A stretch of DNA of 64,000 bases, from positions 124,001 through 188,000 of the forward strand of contig NZ_BBYJ01000011.1 in the NCBI RefSeq assembly GCF_001528665.1. The letters run 5' to 3'. Numbering within the stretch: the first letter of the stretch is position 1; the number at the start of each line of letters is the position of its first letter. This document shows positions 25,082 to 33,396 of the stretch, in pieces. A program made the position numbers and the translations under genes. The notes beneath the pieces were generated by a model. That model was not told the DNA's origin. It was given only the letters and a program-made list of their open reading frames with translations, and made no database searches. Source of the DNA: Microtetraspora malaysiensis. GTDB lineage: Bacteria; Actinomycetota; Actinomycetes; Streptosporangiales; Streptosporangiaceae.

Positions 25082-27069
25082 CAGCCGGTGTACCCGGAGG
25101 CGTCCGGCTCGACCTGGCCCGGCGCCCCGGCGGACGTGGGCTGGGCCGAGGGGTTCGTGACCACGAGTTCCAGGTTGCGTTCCGGCAGGCCGGTGAACTT
25201 GGTCCAGTTGCTCACCTCACCGGGGGTCGGGTCGGCGTACAGCCAGCGGACGAACGCCGGAAGCGCGCACGAGTCGCGGGGGATGCCGCGCCGGGACAGC
25301 TCGCTCCTGGAGTAGTCGTGGCAGGGCGGCGTGCCCGGGGGCGCGATGTTGAGGTCCCAGACGCCGTTCTCGTCCGTGTAGCTCATGCCCTCGTCCAGGC
25401 CGAGGGCCTGGGACGCCCGCTGCAGCAGCTCCGGGTCCTGGAGGACGGGGAGAGCGTCCTCCATGCCGGGCGCGTACGCGTTCCCGCCGACGGCACCCGC
25501 ACTGTCTCCTGCGCTCGCGCCGTCTCCGGAACCGGCACCCGAGCTGTCTCCGGCACCTGCGCCGGCGCCCGCGTCGGTCCCGGTGACCGTTCCGTCCGCC
25601 GCACCGCCGTCCGGTCGGCCCGCGGTGCCGGAGACGCCCTCCGTCCCGCTGCCCTCGACGGATCTTCCCGCGGATCCGCCCCGTTCAGAGCGGTACCGAC
25701 TGCGCTCTCCGTCCCCGTGGCCGCTCCTGTGGCGGGTCCCGTGTCCGGTGCCGTCACCTGTGCCTCCGGTGCCGGTGCCGGTGCCGGTGCCGGTGCCGGT
25801 CGTGATGTCCGAGCCGGCGCCCGTGCCGCCGGTCGCGTCACCGGTGCCGCTCGCGCCGGTGGTGCCCGTGCCGGTGGTGCCCGTGCCGCCGGTGGCCGCC
25901 CCACCCGCCGCACCCGTCCCTGCTCCGGCGCCGGTACCCGTTCCTGTCCCGGCCCCGGCCCCGGTTCCCGTACCAGCGCCCGTTCCTGTCCCGGCTCCGG
26001 TTCCTGTCCCGGCACCCGCCCCGGTCCCCGTTCCCGTACCGCCGGCACCGGCGGCGGGCGGGGTCGGCGGGGCCGTGTTCTGCTGGGGCGCGAGCTCCAG
26101 CCCGGCCGGGCTCACGATCATGCGGTCGCCGTTCGGCCGCAGCATGAGCCAGTTGCCGTCCGGCAGCACCTTGACGTCGGTGGCCCACGGGCCCGGCATG
26201 ACCCGGATCAGCTTGTTGTCCGGCCCGAAGATCGCCCGGCTGCCGTCGCTCCGCTCCATCAGCTTGGCGCCGTCCTGAGTCGTGCCGATGACCTTTCCCC
26301 ACTGGACGGCGGCCGGAGAGGGGATGGCCGACGGCGAGGCGGCGGCCACGGCGCCCTTGGCGGGCGAGGGCGTCACGGCGGGGGTGGCCGACGTCGTCAC
26401 GCCCGGCGTCGCCGTCACGGTGACGAAGCTCTGTACCGGGGCCGGGCTCGCCGTCGCGCCGATCGTCTCGGTGGTCGCCGGGGGGACGGTGGCCGCCGGC
26501 GCCTTGGTCGGCTCCGGCGCCTTGATGGGCGCGACCACTACGGGGGGCTTCCCGGCCGCCTTGGCGGTGGGCTGGGGCGTCGCTCCGGTGCCGCCCGCTC
26601 CAGTCTTGGGAGTGCTCTTCGTGTCCTTCGGTGTGCTCTGCGGTTCGCTCGTGGGGGTGCTCTTCGGCTCCGGTTCCCCCGTCGTCTTTGGATTGGCCGG
26701 TTGACGCAGTGCGGCGAACTGGCTCGCCGCGAGCACCGGCAGCGAGGCGCAGCCCTGCGCCGCCGCGTCCACGGCGTGGCCGTCCGTCGTCGTGCCGAGG
26801 CAGACTCGCTGCTTTCCGGAGCCGGCCGTGATCGTGCTGCCCGCGTCGGTCCCGGTGAGCGAGGTGGCCAGCCCGGCGCCGGTGGCCGCCAGGGTGGTCC
26901 AGGCGTCCACCCCGTTGTCCAGCTGGTAGGTGCCCGCGGTCAGCCGGGCCGCGCTCAGGTCGGTGGGGTGGGAGTTCGTGGCGATGACGGTGCCCACAGC
27001 GGTACCGGCCCCGAACACGCCGATCGCGACGCTCGCGGTGATCACCGTCGCGCGTGAGGGTGTCGACAT
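25081..27069 (-). CDS. Exported protein with long Gly-Thr-Gly-Ala repeat region
   Basis: 662 residues. An N-terminal hydrophobic segment (about 10-32) acts as anchor or signal. Residues 35-130 form a compact domain with two Cys (VCLGTT, GCASL). A Pro/Thr/Lys linker reaches 250, then a small domain ([22 protein letters not shown]) of beta-hairpin character. Residues 330-450 are almost pure GTGTGAGAG repeats, and a last folded segment (about 540-650) has [16 protein letters not shown] with a Cys and an Ala/Leu-rich helix. It looks like a wall-spanning surface protein in the manner of mycobacterial PGRS proteins. Stop overlaps the next start. Confidence 0.7.
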   Translation of the reverse strand: MSTPSRATVITASVAIGVFGAGTAVGTVIATNSHPTDLSAARLTAGTYQLDNGVDAWTTLAATGAGLATSLTGTDAGSTITAGSGKQRVCLGTTTDGHAVDAAAQGCASLPVLAASQFAALRQPANPKTTGEPEPKSTPTSEPQSTPKDTKSTPKTGAGGTGATPQPTAKAAGKPPVVVAPIKAPEPTKAPAATVPPATTETIGATASPAPVQSFVTVTATPGVTTSATPAVTPSPAKGAVAAASPSAIPSPAAVQWGKVIGTTQDGAKLMERSDGSRAIFGPDNKLIRVMPGPWATDVKVLPDGNWLMLRPNGDRMIVSPAGLELAPQQNTAPPTPPAAGAGGTGTGTGAGAGTGTGAGTGTGAGTGTGAGAGTGTGTGAGAGTGAAGGAATGGTGTTGTGTTGASGTGDATGGTGAGSDITTGTGTGTGTGTGGTGDGTGHGTRHRSGHGDGERSRYRSERGGSAGRSVEGSGTEGVSGTAGRPDGGAADGTVTGTDAGAGAGAGDSSGAGSGDGASAGDSAGAVGGNAYAPGMEDALPVLQDPELLQRASQALGLDEGMSYTDENGVWDLNIAPPGTPPCHDYSRSELSRRGIPRDSCALPAFVRWLYADPTPGEVSNWTKFTGLPERNLELVVTNPSAQPTSAGAPGQVEPDASGYTG
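25740..26045 (-). repeat. GC-rich minisatellite inside the Gly-Thr-Gly protein gene
   Basis: Tandem six-base units of the GGTGCC/GGTACC kind run through this stretch, including five exact copies of GGTGCC near 25770-25800. They encode the Gly-Thr-Gly/Gly-Ala-Gly repeats. Such tracts can vary in copy number. Confidence 0.8.
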
Positions 27070-27100
27070 GGATCCACCTCTTCCTCTATTGGTGGTGACG

Positions 27101-28303
27101 TCAGGCGCCGTCGGTCTCCAACACTTCGCTCCACTCGCCGAGCACCCGAACGGGATCGGTCGATCCGGCGGGCGGCACGTAGGCGGCGTACATCCGTCCG
27201 TACGTCGCGCTCACCCAGCGGCCGAATGCCTTGTGCGAGGTGCGCACAGCGGCCGCTCCCTTCAGGGAGACCTTCGCGCCCAGGCGCCGGGCGGTCCGGG
27301 TCTCGGCCGAGCGGGCCGCGTACCAGATGAGCGCGCCGCCGTCGGCGGTCTGCAACGAGTGGATGGCGCCCTCCGGTTCGTACGACAGGGTGAGCCCCCA
27401 GCCGGCCTGCACGAGTTGCTCGCGCTCCCGCTGCCAGAACAGCGCGGCCTCACTGGTCCACGCTCCCTGGGCGAAGCGCTGGTCGGGCTGGGCCTTCTCG
27501 AGGCTGGCCAGGTGCGCGCGGACGATCTGGCGCGGGGTCCCGACCAGGCCGCTCGCGTTCTCCGGCAGGCTGACGGCGTAGCCCGCGGAGTCGGTGGCGA
27601 CGGCGGGCAGCTCCGCCGCGTTGACCCGGGCGTCGACGGCCGCGGCGACGAGTCGCCACCCGCTGCCGGTCGTGGTCATCAGGCTGCTGATGCGGGCCAC
27701 CTCAGGCTCGTACGACACCGCGACGAACCAGTCGGCCAGGCCGTCGATGTGGCGGGGCACCCACACCCGCGTGTTCGGCCACATGCCCGACGCGACCTTG
27801 GTGCCCTCCATCCGCGCGGTCGAGATGCTGGCCTTGGTCATCTCCATCGCGAGGCCCTGCTCCTGCTTCCCGATCGCGGCCTCGTCCATGCCGGCCTGCG
27901 CGGACGATATCCCGTGCTGGTAGCGGTCGAAGATCTCACCCGCCTTCTTGACGGTGAGCTGCGGAGACGCGGACTTCGCGGCGGCCTTGGCCGTCGAACG
28001 CTTGGAGCCGGACGGGGAGGGTGTCGGCGGCGCGGACGACGCCGCGCCGTCCCAGCCCGCGGCGGCGTGCTGGGGAGGGGACGACGGCGGCGTGCTTCCC
28101 TCGCGGGTCACGAGGACGGCGATTCCGAGCCCGGCGAGGGTCGCCACGGCCACGCCGATCGGAACGATCTTTCGCCAACGGGAATCTGAAAGAGTCTCGG
28201 GTTCCCACTCCATTGGGGGGCCGATGGCCTCCCACTCGTCATCGGCATGCACATCATTGCGGCGTGGCTGCCTGTCTGGGAAATCTGATGCATACCGAGA
28301 CAC
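27101..28303 (-). CDS. Single-pass membrane protein, first gene of the surface operon
   Basis: 400 residues from GTG. A cytoplasmic N-terminus of about 45 residues ([15 protein letters not shown]) leads into one helix ([20 protein letters not shown], about 46-65), a Ser/Pro/Lys linker, then about 290 extracytoplasmic residues in two alpha-beta halves ([22 protein letters not shown] and [20 protein letters not shown]). No signature motif is recognised. A TAATAT minus-10 box eight bases before the start makes this the promoter-proximal gene. The topology mirrors operon gene 5. Confidence 0.75.
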   Translation of the reverse strand: MSRYASDFPDRQPRRNDVHADDEWEAIGPPMEWEPETLSDSRWRKIVPIGVAVATLAGLGIAVLVTREGSTPPSSPPQHAAAGWDGAASSAPPTPSPSGSKRSTAKAAAKSASPQLTVKKAGEIFDRYQHGISSAQAGMDEAAIGKQEQGLAMEMTKASISTARMEGTKVASGMWPNTRVWVPRHIDGLADWFVAVSYEPEVARISSLMTTTGSGWRLVAAAVDARVNAAELPAVATDSAGYAVSLPENASGLVGTPRQIVRAHLASLEKAQPDQRFAQGAWTSEAALFWQREREQLVQAGWGLTLSYEPEGAIHSLQTADGGALIWYAARSAETRTARRLGAKVSLKGAAAVRTSHKAFGRWVSATYGRMYAAYVPPAGSTDPVRVLGEWSEVLETDGA

Positions 28304-28720
28304 AGCCCAAGATATTAGACTGACACTGATTCGTTGGGAAGGTAAATGAAGGCGGCAAATACCCTACGGGAATAAGTAACCGAAAAGTCGGACTCCGGTA
28401 GGTCCGAAACCCGAGAACCCTGCTCTACGAGCACCGGCGGTTCTCTAGAGATTAACTCCACGTTCGGCCGGTTTTGTCGCTACAGATGTGTCCGTATTTT
28501 GAGATAGTACGCCCTGTTATGTCAGGCTCGTGACCGAGCCGACGTGCGCGATCTCTAGGCGGTACGCGCCCCCCGGGCCGGCCGCGTACCCGCGCTGAAT
28601 CCCGGGCCTGATCGACGTCAAGAGGGAAACGCGCCCTGTTTTGGAGGGGGGCGGGCGACTCCGGCTAATCGCGATACATTTCCGATGCAATTGCAAATGC
28701 CCGCGCATGTGCCGCGATTA
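28304..28720. promoter_or_regulatory. Upstream region of the surface operon
   Basis: 417 bases without a gene, with a noticeably AT-rich part (28315-28530). On the minus strand a TAATAT box at 28317-28312 lies eight bases before the first GTG, which suggests a leaderless or near-leaderless mRNA. A 6-bp inverted repeat TCGGAC/GTCCGA is centred near 28400. No minus-35 match is obvious, so an alternative sigma factor or an activator is possible. Confidence 0.5.
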
Positions 28721-29029
28721 TCAAACCAGCGCCGGGAGGACGTGCACCTGAGCGCCCGAGGGGAGGGCGCACTCCAGGCCGCCGAGGCCGTCCGCGTTCG
28801 CGCCGCACACGTACAGCGTGATGTGCCTCTTGAGGTGCCCGTCCTCGTCGCGCAGCCGCTCCTCCAGCGACGGGTGCGCCCGGCGGAGCGTGTCGAGCGC
28901 CCCGCCGAGCGTCGGGAAGCCGTGGTCGGAGGCGGCCACGGCGAACACCCGTACCTCGACCTGGCCGTTCACCCAGCGCCGCAGAGGCGGCGGCAGGACG
29001 AACGTCACCAGGGTGACCCGCTTCGCCAC
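28721..29029 (-). CDS. MoaD/ThiS-like (ubiquitin-fold) protein without C-terminal Gly-Gly
   Basis: 102 residues from GTG, which follows the stop of the propeller gene directly. The sequence fits the beta-grasp MoaD/ThiS fold (VTLVTFVLPPPLRRWV, TLGGALDTLRRAHPSL, HITLYVCGAN, ALPSGAQVHVLPALV). Sulfur carriers of this family end in Gly-Gly, which is adenylated and thiolated; here the protein stops at VLPALV. No frameshift restoring GG is seen just downstream. It is therefore either not a sulfur carrier or has lost its tail. Pairing with a beta-propeller gene is frequent in actinomycetes. Confidence 0.75.
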   Translation of the reverse strand: MAKRVTLVTFVLPPPLRRWVNGQVEVRVFAVAASDHGFPTLGGALDTLRRAHPSLEERLRDEDGHLKRHITLYVCGANADGLGGLECALPSGAQVHVLPALV

Positions 29030-30106
29030 TCAGAGCACCGCGACGCGGACGGTCAGCACGTCCGGCAGGTGCTTGGCGATCAGCGTCCAGGACTCGCCGT
29101 GGTCGCGCGAGCCGTACACCTCGCCGTCACGGGTGCCGAAGAAGACGCCCGCCTCGCCGGCGCACATCGCGTCGCGCAGCACGGCGGAGTGGACCGGCTC
29201 GTCGGGGAGGCCGTGCGTGAACCCCTTCCAGGTGGCTCCCGCGTCCTCGCTGCGGAACACCTGGTAGCGGTGGTCCAGGGGAGTGCGGTCCATGTCCGCC
29301 CGCAGCGGGAACGCGTACACGGTGTCCGGCCGCGTCGGGTCGACGACGATCGGGAAGCCGAAGTCCGACGGCAGATCGCCGCCGATGTCCCGCCAGGACC
29401 CGCCGAAGTCGTCCGACCGGTAGACGCCGAAATGGTGCTGCAGGAACAGCCGGTCGGGACGCTCCGGATGGGCGGCGACCTTGTGCACGCACTGCCCGAA
29501 CTCGGGGTACTGCGCGCCCTCCGGGAAGAACGGCGCCCGGATGTTCTTGTTGGCCGGCTCCCAGGAGGCCCCGCCGTCGAAGCTGCGGAAGAACCCGACG
29601 GCTGAGGCGGCGATCGCGATCCGCTCCGGATCGACCGGATGCGGGATGATCGTGTGCAGGCAGAGGCCGCCGCCCCCGGCCTGCCACGTCGGCCGGGACG
29701 GATGGTTCCACAAGCCCTCGACCAGCGAGAAGGTGGCGCCGCGGTCCTCCGAGCGGAACAGCGCGGCGGGCTCGGCCCCGGCCCAGACCACGCCGGGCTC
29801 GGTCGGTGACGGTTGAAGCTGCCAGACCTTCGCCAGCGTCGCGCCCGTGTGCTCCGGGAACGCGACCGGTGGCCGGTCGGCCTCCCCCCACGTCTCGCCC
29901 AGGTCGTCGGACCACATCACCGACGGCCCGAAGTGGCCGTATTCGATCCCGGCGAGCAGCCGGGGAGCGGGGCCGCGTGTGTCGATCGCGACGGACGGGA
30001 CGCCGACCGTGGTGAAGCGGACCGGTTCCACTTCGAACGGTCCGCCGTTCCTCGAACGGGCGAGGAACAGTCCCTTGCGGGTCCCTACTGCGAGCAGCGC
30101 GTCCAA
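29030..30106 (-). CDS. WD40/YVTN/BNR-like beta-propeller protein (sialidase-like fold)
   Basis: 358 residues from TTG 30106, which has GGAG seven bases upstream; it starts LDALLAVGTRKGLFLARS. Several Asp-box type repeats are seen: MWSDDLGETWG, FRSEDRGATFS, FRSFDGGASWE, YRSDDFGGSWRD, FRSEDAGATWK and YGSRDHGESWT. These six blades match the exo-sialidase/BNR propeller fold. The arginine triad of true sialidases cannot be recognised, and there is no signal peptide, so it is likely cytoplasmic and not a sialidase. Translationally coupled to the MoaD-like gene. Confidence 0.85.
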   Translation of the reverse strand: MDALLAVGTRKGLFLARSRNGGPFEVEPVRFTTVGVPSVAIDTRGPAPRLLAGIEYGHFGPSVMWSDDLGETWGEADRPPVAFPEHTGATLAKVWQLQPSPTEPGVVWAGAEPAALFRSEDRGATFSLVEGLWNHPSRPTWQAGGGGLCLHTIIPHPVDPERIAIAASAVGFFRSFDGGASWEPANKNIRAPFFPEGAQYPEFGQCVHKVAAHPERPDRLFLQHHFGVYRSDDFGGSWRDIGGDLPSDFGFPIVVDPTRPDTVYAFPLRADMDRTPLDHRYQVFRSEDAGATWKGFTHGLPDEPVHSAVLRDAMCAGEAGVFFGTRDGEVYGSRDHGESWTLIAKHLPDVLTVRVAVL

Positions 30107-30663
30107 TGGATGTCTCCTTTGCGCGAAGTGGCGTGACGGCCCGGCCTGCCCGGCGCCCGCCTGCGGACTGACATGAACGCAGCGACGCGAAATCAGCCGT
30201 TAAGCGCAACCTCGTGTCACTTAAGTGCCTTTGTGTGCTTTATGTCCCTTATGGCGCAGTTGGTGCATTACGTGCGCGTACCGACGTGCCGTACCGTCCG
30301 CTCGCGGGGCGGCCCCCGTTTCACGGCTCGGCGAGACGGCCCGGCGAGACGGCTCGCGTGTGCGGCCCTGCGCGTGCGGGCGGCGGTCCCGCGCCCGTCC
30401 GGACCGCCTCTCGCGAGGCCGGCCCTTCCGGAACGCGTTCGTCCGGCTCCGCGCCGTGCACGGCTATCGCCATCGTGCCAGGCGCCACCGACAGATTCGG
30501 GCCATCGCGAGATCCGGGCGTCGCGGGTGTCTCTCCGAGCCCTGATATCCGCAAGATCCACTCTGAACTGGGGTAACGCCGTCGATGCGCGAGATATGCG
30601 ACAAAAGCGAAATCAGGTACGCCATTATGGGCGTGCAAGAATGCGAGATCCGTTGGAGAGACC
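30107..30663. other. 557-base gap between divergent genes
   Basis: It holds two promoters, one for the propeller/MoaD pair and one for the amidotransferase-like gene. The segment 30185-30285 is AT-richer, with CTT triplets recurring about every ten bases (CACTTAAG, CCTTTG, GCTTTA, CCTTAT). The segment 30325-30365 has a short tandem repeat GGCGAGACGGC. No gene with a ribosome site is seen. Confidence 0.45.
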
Positions 30664-31347
30664 ATGCGCCGTCCACTCATTGGCATCACCGCCTACCTCG
30701 AGGCCGCCCGGTGGGGGGCCTGGGTGCGTGAGGCGGTGCTGTCCCCGCACGCGTACGCGCGAGCGGTGGAGAAGGCGGCCGGGGCCCCCGTCGTGCTGCC
30801 GCCGATGAGCCCGTACGCGGCGGCGGACTACGTGCGCGGCCTCGACGGCCTCATCCTCGCGGGCGGCGCGCCGGTCGACCCCGCGCTGTACGGCGAGGCC
30901 CGCGACCCGCGGGCCGAGGAGCCGCAGGCGCACCGGGACCGCTTCGAGATGGCGCTGGCCGAGGCCGCGATCAAGGGCAACCTGCCGTTCCTCGCGGTGT
31001 CCCGGGGGATGCACCTGGTCAACGTCGTCCAGGGCGGGACGCTCATCCCCTGGCTGCCCGAATCCGTGGCGCACGACCGCCACGCGACGCCGCGGCACGC
31101 CGTCAGCGTGAGCGTCTCCAGCGCGCTGGGCAAGGCCATCGGCGACCACGCCGAGGTGACCGGGCCGCATCAGCAGGCGCTCAGGCGGCTCGGGACCGGC
31201 CTGCTCGCCGTGGCGTGGGGCGAGGACCAGATCGTCGAGGGGATCGAGCTCCAGGGCCACAGGTTCGGTGTCGGCGTCCAGTGGCACCCCGAGCGCGACG
31301 CGGACAACCGGCTCATCGAGGCGCTGGTCGACGCCTCCCGCCCCTGA
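30664..31347 (+). CDS. Peptidase C26/PuuD-like class I amidotransferase homologue with Ser for Cys
   Basis: 227 residues, normal length for gamma-glutamyl-GABA or gamma-glutamyl-polyamine hydrolases (PuuD type). Family segments are present: RRPLIGITAYLE, GLDGLILAGGAPVDPALYGE, GMHLVNVVQGGTLIPWLP and the catalytic His-Glu pair in VQWHPER. The nucleophile motif, normally CRGMQ, reads SRGMH, so the catalytic Cys is Ser113. Hydrolysis by the usual thiol mechanism would be lost. GGAGAG precedes the ATG. It could be a pseudoenzyme or bind glutamylated amines as a sensor. Confidence 0.8.
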   Translation: MRRPLIGITAYLEAARWGAWVREAVLSPHAYARAVEKAAGAPVVLPPMSPYAAADYVRGLDGLILAGGAPVDPALYGEARDPRAEEPQAHRDRFEMALAEAAIKGNLPFLAVSRGMHLVNVVQGGTLIPWLPESVAHDRHATPRHAVSVSVSSALGKAIGDHAEVTGPHQQALRRLGTGLLAVAWGEDQIVEGIELQGHRFGVGVQWHPERDADNRLIEALVDASRP

Positions 31348-31594
31348 CCCGATCTTCCGGGACGGCCCCGCCCGTCCTCCGGAGCGCGACAGGAAGCGGG
31401 CGAACCCGGAACCGCGACGTCGGCGAGGCAGGCACCTTACGGGACCGGACGAGGAGACGGCGTCCGCCTTCGGGATGAGCCCGGCGCGGGCCCACAGGAG
31501 GAGTCCCACCGCGGAAGGGACCGGCCGCAACCCCGTAGGCGGAGCCGGCGGTCAGGGAACGGCACGCGGACACGGCCGGCCGCAGAGGCACTGT

Positions 31595-31600
31595 TACTGT
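31595..31600 (+). promoter_or_regulatory. Minus-10 box of a leaderless promoter
   Basis: TACTGT six bases before the ATG of the esterase gene at 31607. No Shine-Dalgarno sequence is present. Confidence 0.55.
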
Positions 31601-31606
31601 GCGGCC

Positions 31607-32527
31607 ATGGCGTTGCACCCTCAGGCCGCTGCCTATCTGAAGCTCTTTCCCGCCGACCTCAACGTCGATCTGGCCGCCCTGACGCTGCCGGAGATCGTCC
31701 GGATGCGTGGCGTCGACGGCATGGCCGAGCAGCGCGGCCGGCCCGCCGACCTGCCTGACGTCCGCGACCACGAGGTGGACGGGGTGCGGGTGCGCGTCTA
31801 CCGGCCGGAGCCGGGCGACCGCCCCCTCCCCGTGGTGGTCTACTTCCACGGCGGAGGCTGGGTTTTCGGCAGCGTGAACCGCAACGACGCGCTCGGCCGC
31901 GACCTGGCGCGGCGCTGCGGCGCCGTCGTCGCGTCGGTGGACTACCGGCTGGCGCCGGAGCATCCCTTCCCGGTGGCGGCCGACGACGCCTTCACGGTCG
32001 TGCAGGACGTCTTCGCCCGTCCCGAGTTCTACACCGGCGACGCGGGCCGGGTGGCGGTGATCGGCGACAGCGCGGGAGGCAACCTCGCGGCGGTCGCCGC
32101 TTGGCGGGCGCGCGACGCCGGACTCACCCTGTCCCACCAGGTGCTGCTCTACCCGATCACCGACGTGGCGATGGACACGCCCAGCTACCGGGCGTGCGCT
32201 TGCGGATTCGGGCTGGACGCGGTCGAGATGGCCTGGTTCGTCGAGCAGTACGCCCGGGACGCCGACCCGCTCGACCCGCGGCTCGCGCCGCTGCGGCTGG
32301 CCGACAAATCGGGGCTGGCCCCGGCCACCGTGATCACCGCGGAGTACGATCCGCTGTGCGACGAGGGCGCCGCCTACGCCCGGGAGTTGTCCGCCGCGGG
32401 TGTGTCCGTCGAGTACCGCTGCTATCCCGGGATGCTGCACGGTTTCTTCGGGGTCCCCGGCTTCTTCGACGACGCCGAGGACGCGCGCGACTACGTGGCC
32501 GCCCGGCTCAAGGAGGCGTTCGCCTGA
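31607..32527 (+). CDS. Alpha/beta hydrolase of the hormone-sensitive lipase family
   Basis: 306 residues. The oxyanion-hole motif VVYFHGGGWVFGS and the nucleophile motif VIGDSAGGNLAA (Ser155) define the HSL/bacterial esterase family. The catalytic Asp is in ITAEYDPLCDEG and the His in PGMLHGFFG. No signal peptide, so cytoplasmic. Acts on short acyl esters. A longer upstream frame is rejected because a leaderless promoter fits ATG 31607. Confidence 0.92.
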   Translation: MALHPQAAAYLKLFPADLNVDLAALTLPEIVRMRGVDGMAEQRGRPADLPDVRDHEVDGVRVRVYRPEPGDRPLPVVVYFHGGGWVFGSVNRNDALGRDLARRCGAVVASVDYRLAPEHPFPVAADDAFTVVQDVFARPEFYTGDAGRVAVIGDSAGGNLAAVAAWRARDAGLTLSHQVLLYPITDVAMDTPSYRACACGFGLDAVEMAWFVEQYARDADPLDPRLAPLRLADKSGLAPATVITAEYDPLCDEGAAYARELSAAGVSVEYRCYPGMLHGFFGVPGFFDDAEDARDYVAARLKEAFA

Positions 32528-32651
32528 CTCCGGCTGCCGGGGGGAGCCCAACCGGTCGGCCGTACGGCTCACCGAGGGGCGGCTGCCGGGGGGACACGGG
32601 GCGCGAGACCGCCCCGCCGGGCTGCGGCGCGGAAAGCACAGGACGCCGTGG

Positions 32652-33263
32652 TCACCCCTGACCTTGGGCCTGGGACACTCGCGGCCGCCGGGCGTGGAAG
32701 ACGAACGCGGGCGGCAGATTGCGCCACACCGTTCGCCCGGGGACGACCTCCTCGAACGTCCGGGCCAGGCTGCGCCGGAACCGAACCGCCGGGCCGAGCA
32801 TCCGGGCGTGCACGTACGAGAAGGTGGTGAACGCGCCGTGCGGGCCGAGCGAGTCCACGACGGCCCGCAGCAGTACGGCCTGCTTCGACGGTGAGAAGGC
32901 GGCCCAGGGCAGCCCGCTCACGATCACGTCGGCCTCCGCCAGGCCGCGGTCGGCGAGGAGGCTCGGCAGCCGGGCGGCGTCCTCCACCAGCACCTCCAGG
33001 CCGGGGTGCCTGGCCCGCAGATGGTCCGCCAGACGCGGGTTGATCTCTAACGCGATGTGCCGGCCGCGGCCGCCCAGCCGCCGCTGGATCTCGGCCGTGA
33101 AGGGGCCGGTGCCCGGTCCGAGCTCGACCACCACGGGGTCTCCGCGTTCGGGGACCGGGACCGCCACCGCGGACGAGAGCCGCCGCGAGCTGGGCGCTAT
33201 CGCGCCGACCATGGTCGGGGACCTGAAGAACTCGCCCAGGAAGAGCGTTGATTCGTTCGCCAT
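32652..33263 (-). CDS. SAM-dependent methyltransferase, phospholipid N-methyltransferase-like
   Basis: 203 residues from ATG 33263 (MANESTLFLGEFF); ATG 33269 adds two residues. TAGTGT lies eight bases upstream, again without a ribosome site. SAM motif I is VVELGPGTGPFTAEI, followed by HIALEINPRLADHLRARH and VIVSGLPWAAFS, as in PmtA and rRNA adenine dimethylase-like lipid methyltransferases. TFSYVHARML and an Arg-rich C-terminus could touch membranes. Probably methylates a lipid head group. The longer in-frame extension upstream is not used. Confidence 0.78.
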   Translation of the reverse strand: MANESTLFLGEFFRSPTMVGAIAPSSRRLSSAVAVPVPERGDPVVVELGPGTGPFTAEIQRRLGGRGRHIALEINPRLADHLRARHPGLEVLVEDAARLPSLLADRGLAEADVIVSGLPWAAFSPSKQAVLLRAVVDSLGPHGAFTTFSYVHARMLGPAVRFRRSLARTFEEVVPGRTVWRNLPPAFVFHARRPRVSQAQGQG

Positions 33264-33384
33264 GTCCATCGACACTAGGGCGGCGGGGGCGACTTGATCA
33301 TCCACCGACGAGCCCATTCGAGCGGCCACTTGGAGGAGGGCGGCCGTCCTCCCTGAGGATGACGGCCCGCGGGCGCCGCCTCGA

Positions 33385-33390
33385 TACGGT
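33385..33390 (+). promoter_or_regulatory. Minus-10 box of a leaderless promoter
   Basis: TACGGT six bases before the ATG of the histidine kinase gene. Confidence 0.55.
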
Positions 33391-33396
33391 TCACCC

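Noticed and set aside
23714-25315. 533-codon plus-strand frame opposite the sigma/BACON protein
   Set aside because: Shadow; no start signal and no recognisable domain.
25740-26045. Possible CRISPR array
   Set aside because: The repeats are contiguous six-base units without spacers and keep a coding frame.
25318-27057. Plus-strand Arg/Gly-rich frame of 579 codons opposite the Gly-Thr-Gly protein
   Set aside because: Mirror of the minisatellite. The minus strand has the N-terminal hydrophobic segment and coupled neighbours.
19174-28303. Complete type VII secretion locus or an integrated conjugative element
   Set aside because: No EccC/FtsK-like ATPase, WXG100, mycosin, relaxase, integrase or attachment repeats are present; only the EspI-like ATPase points that way.
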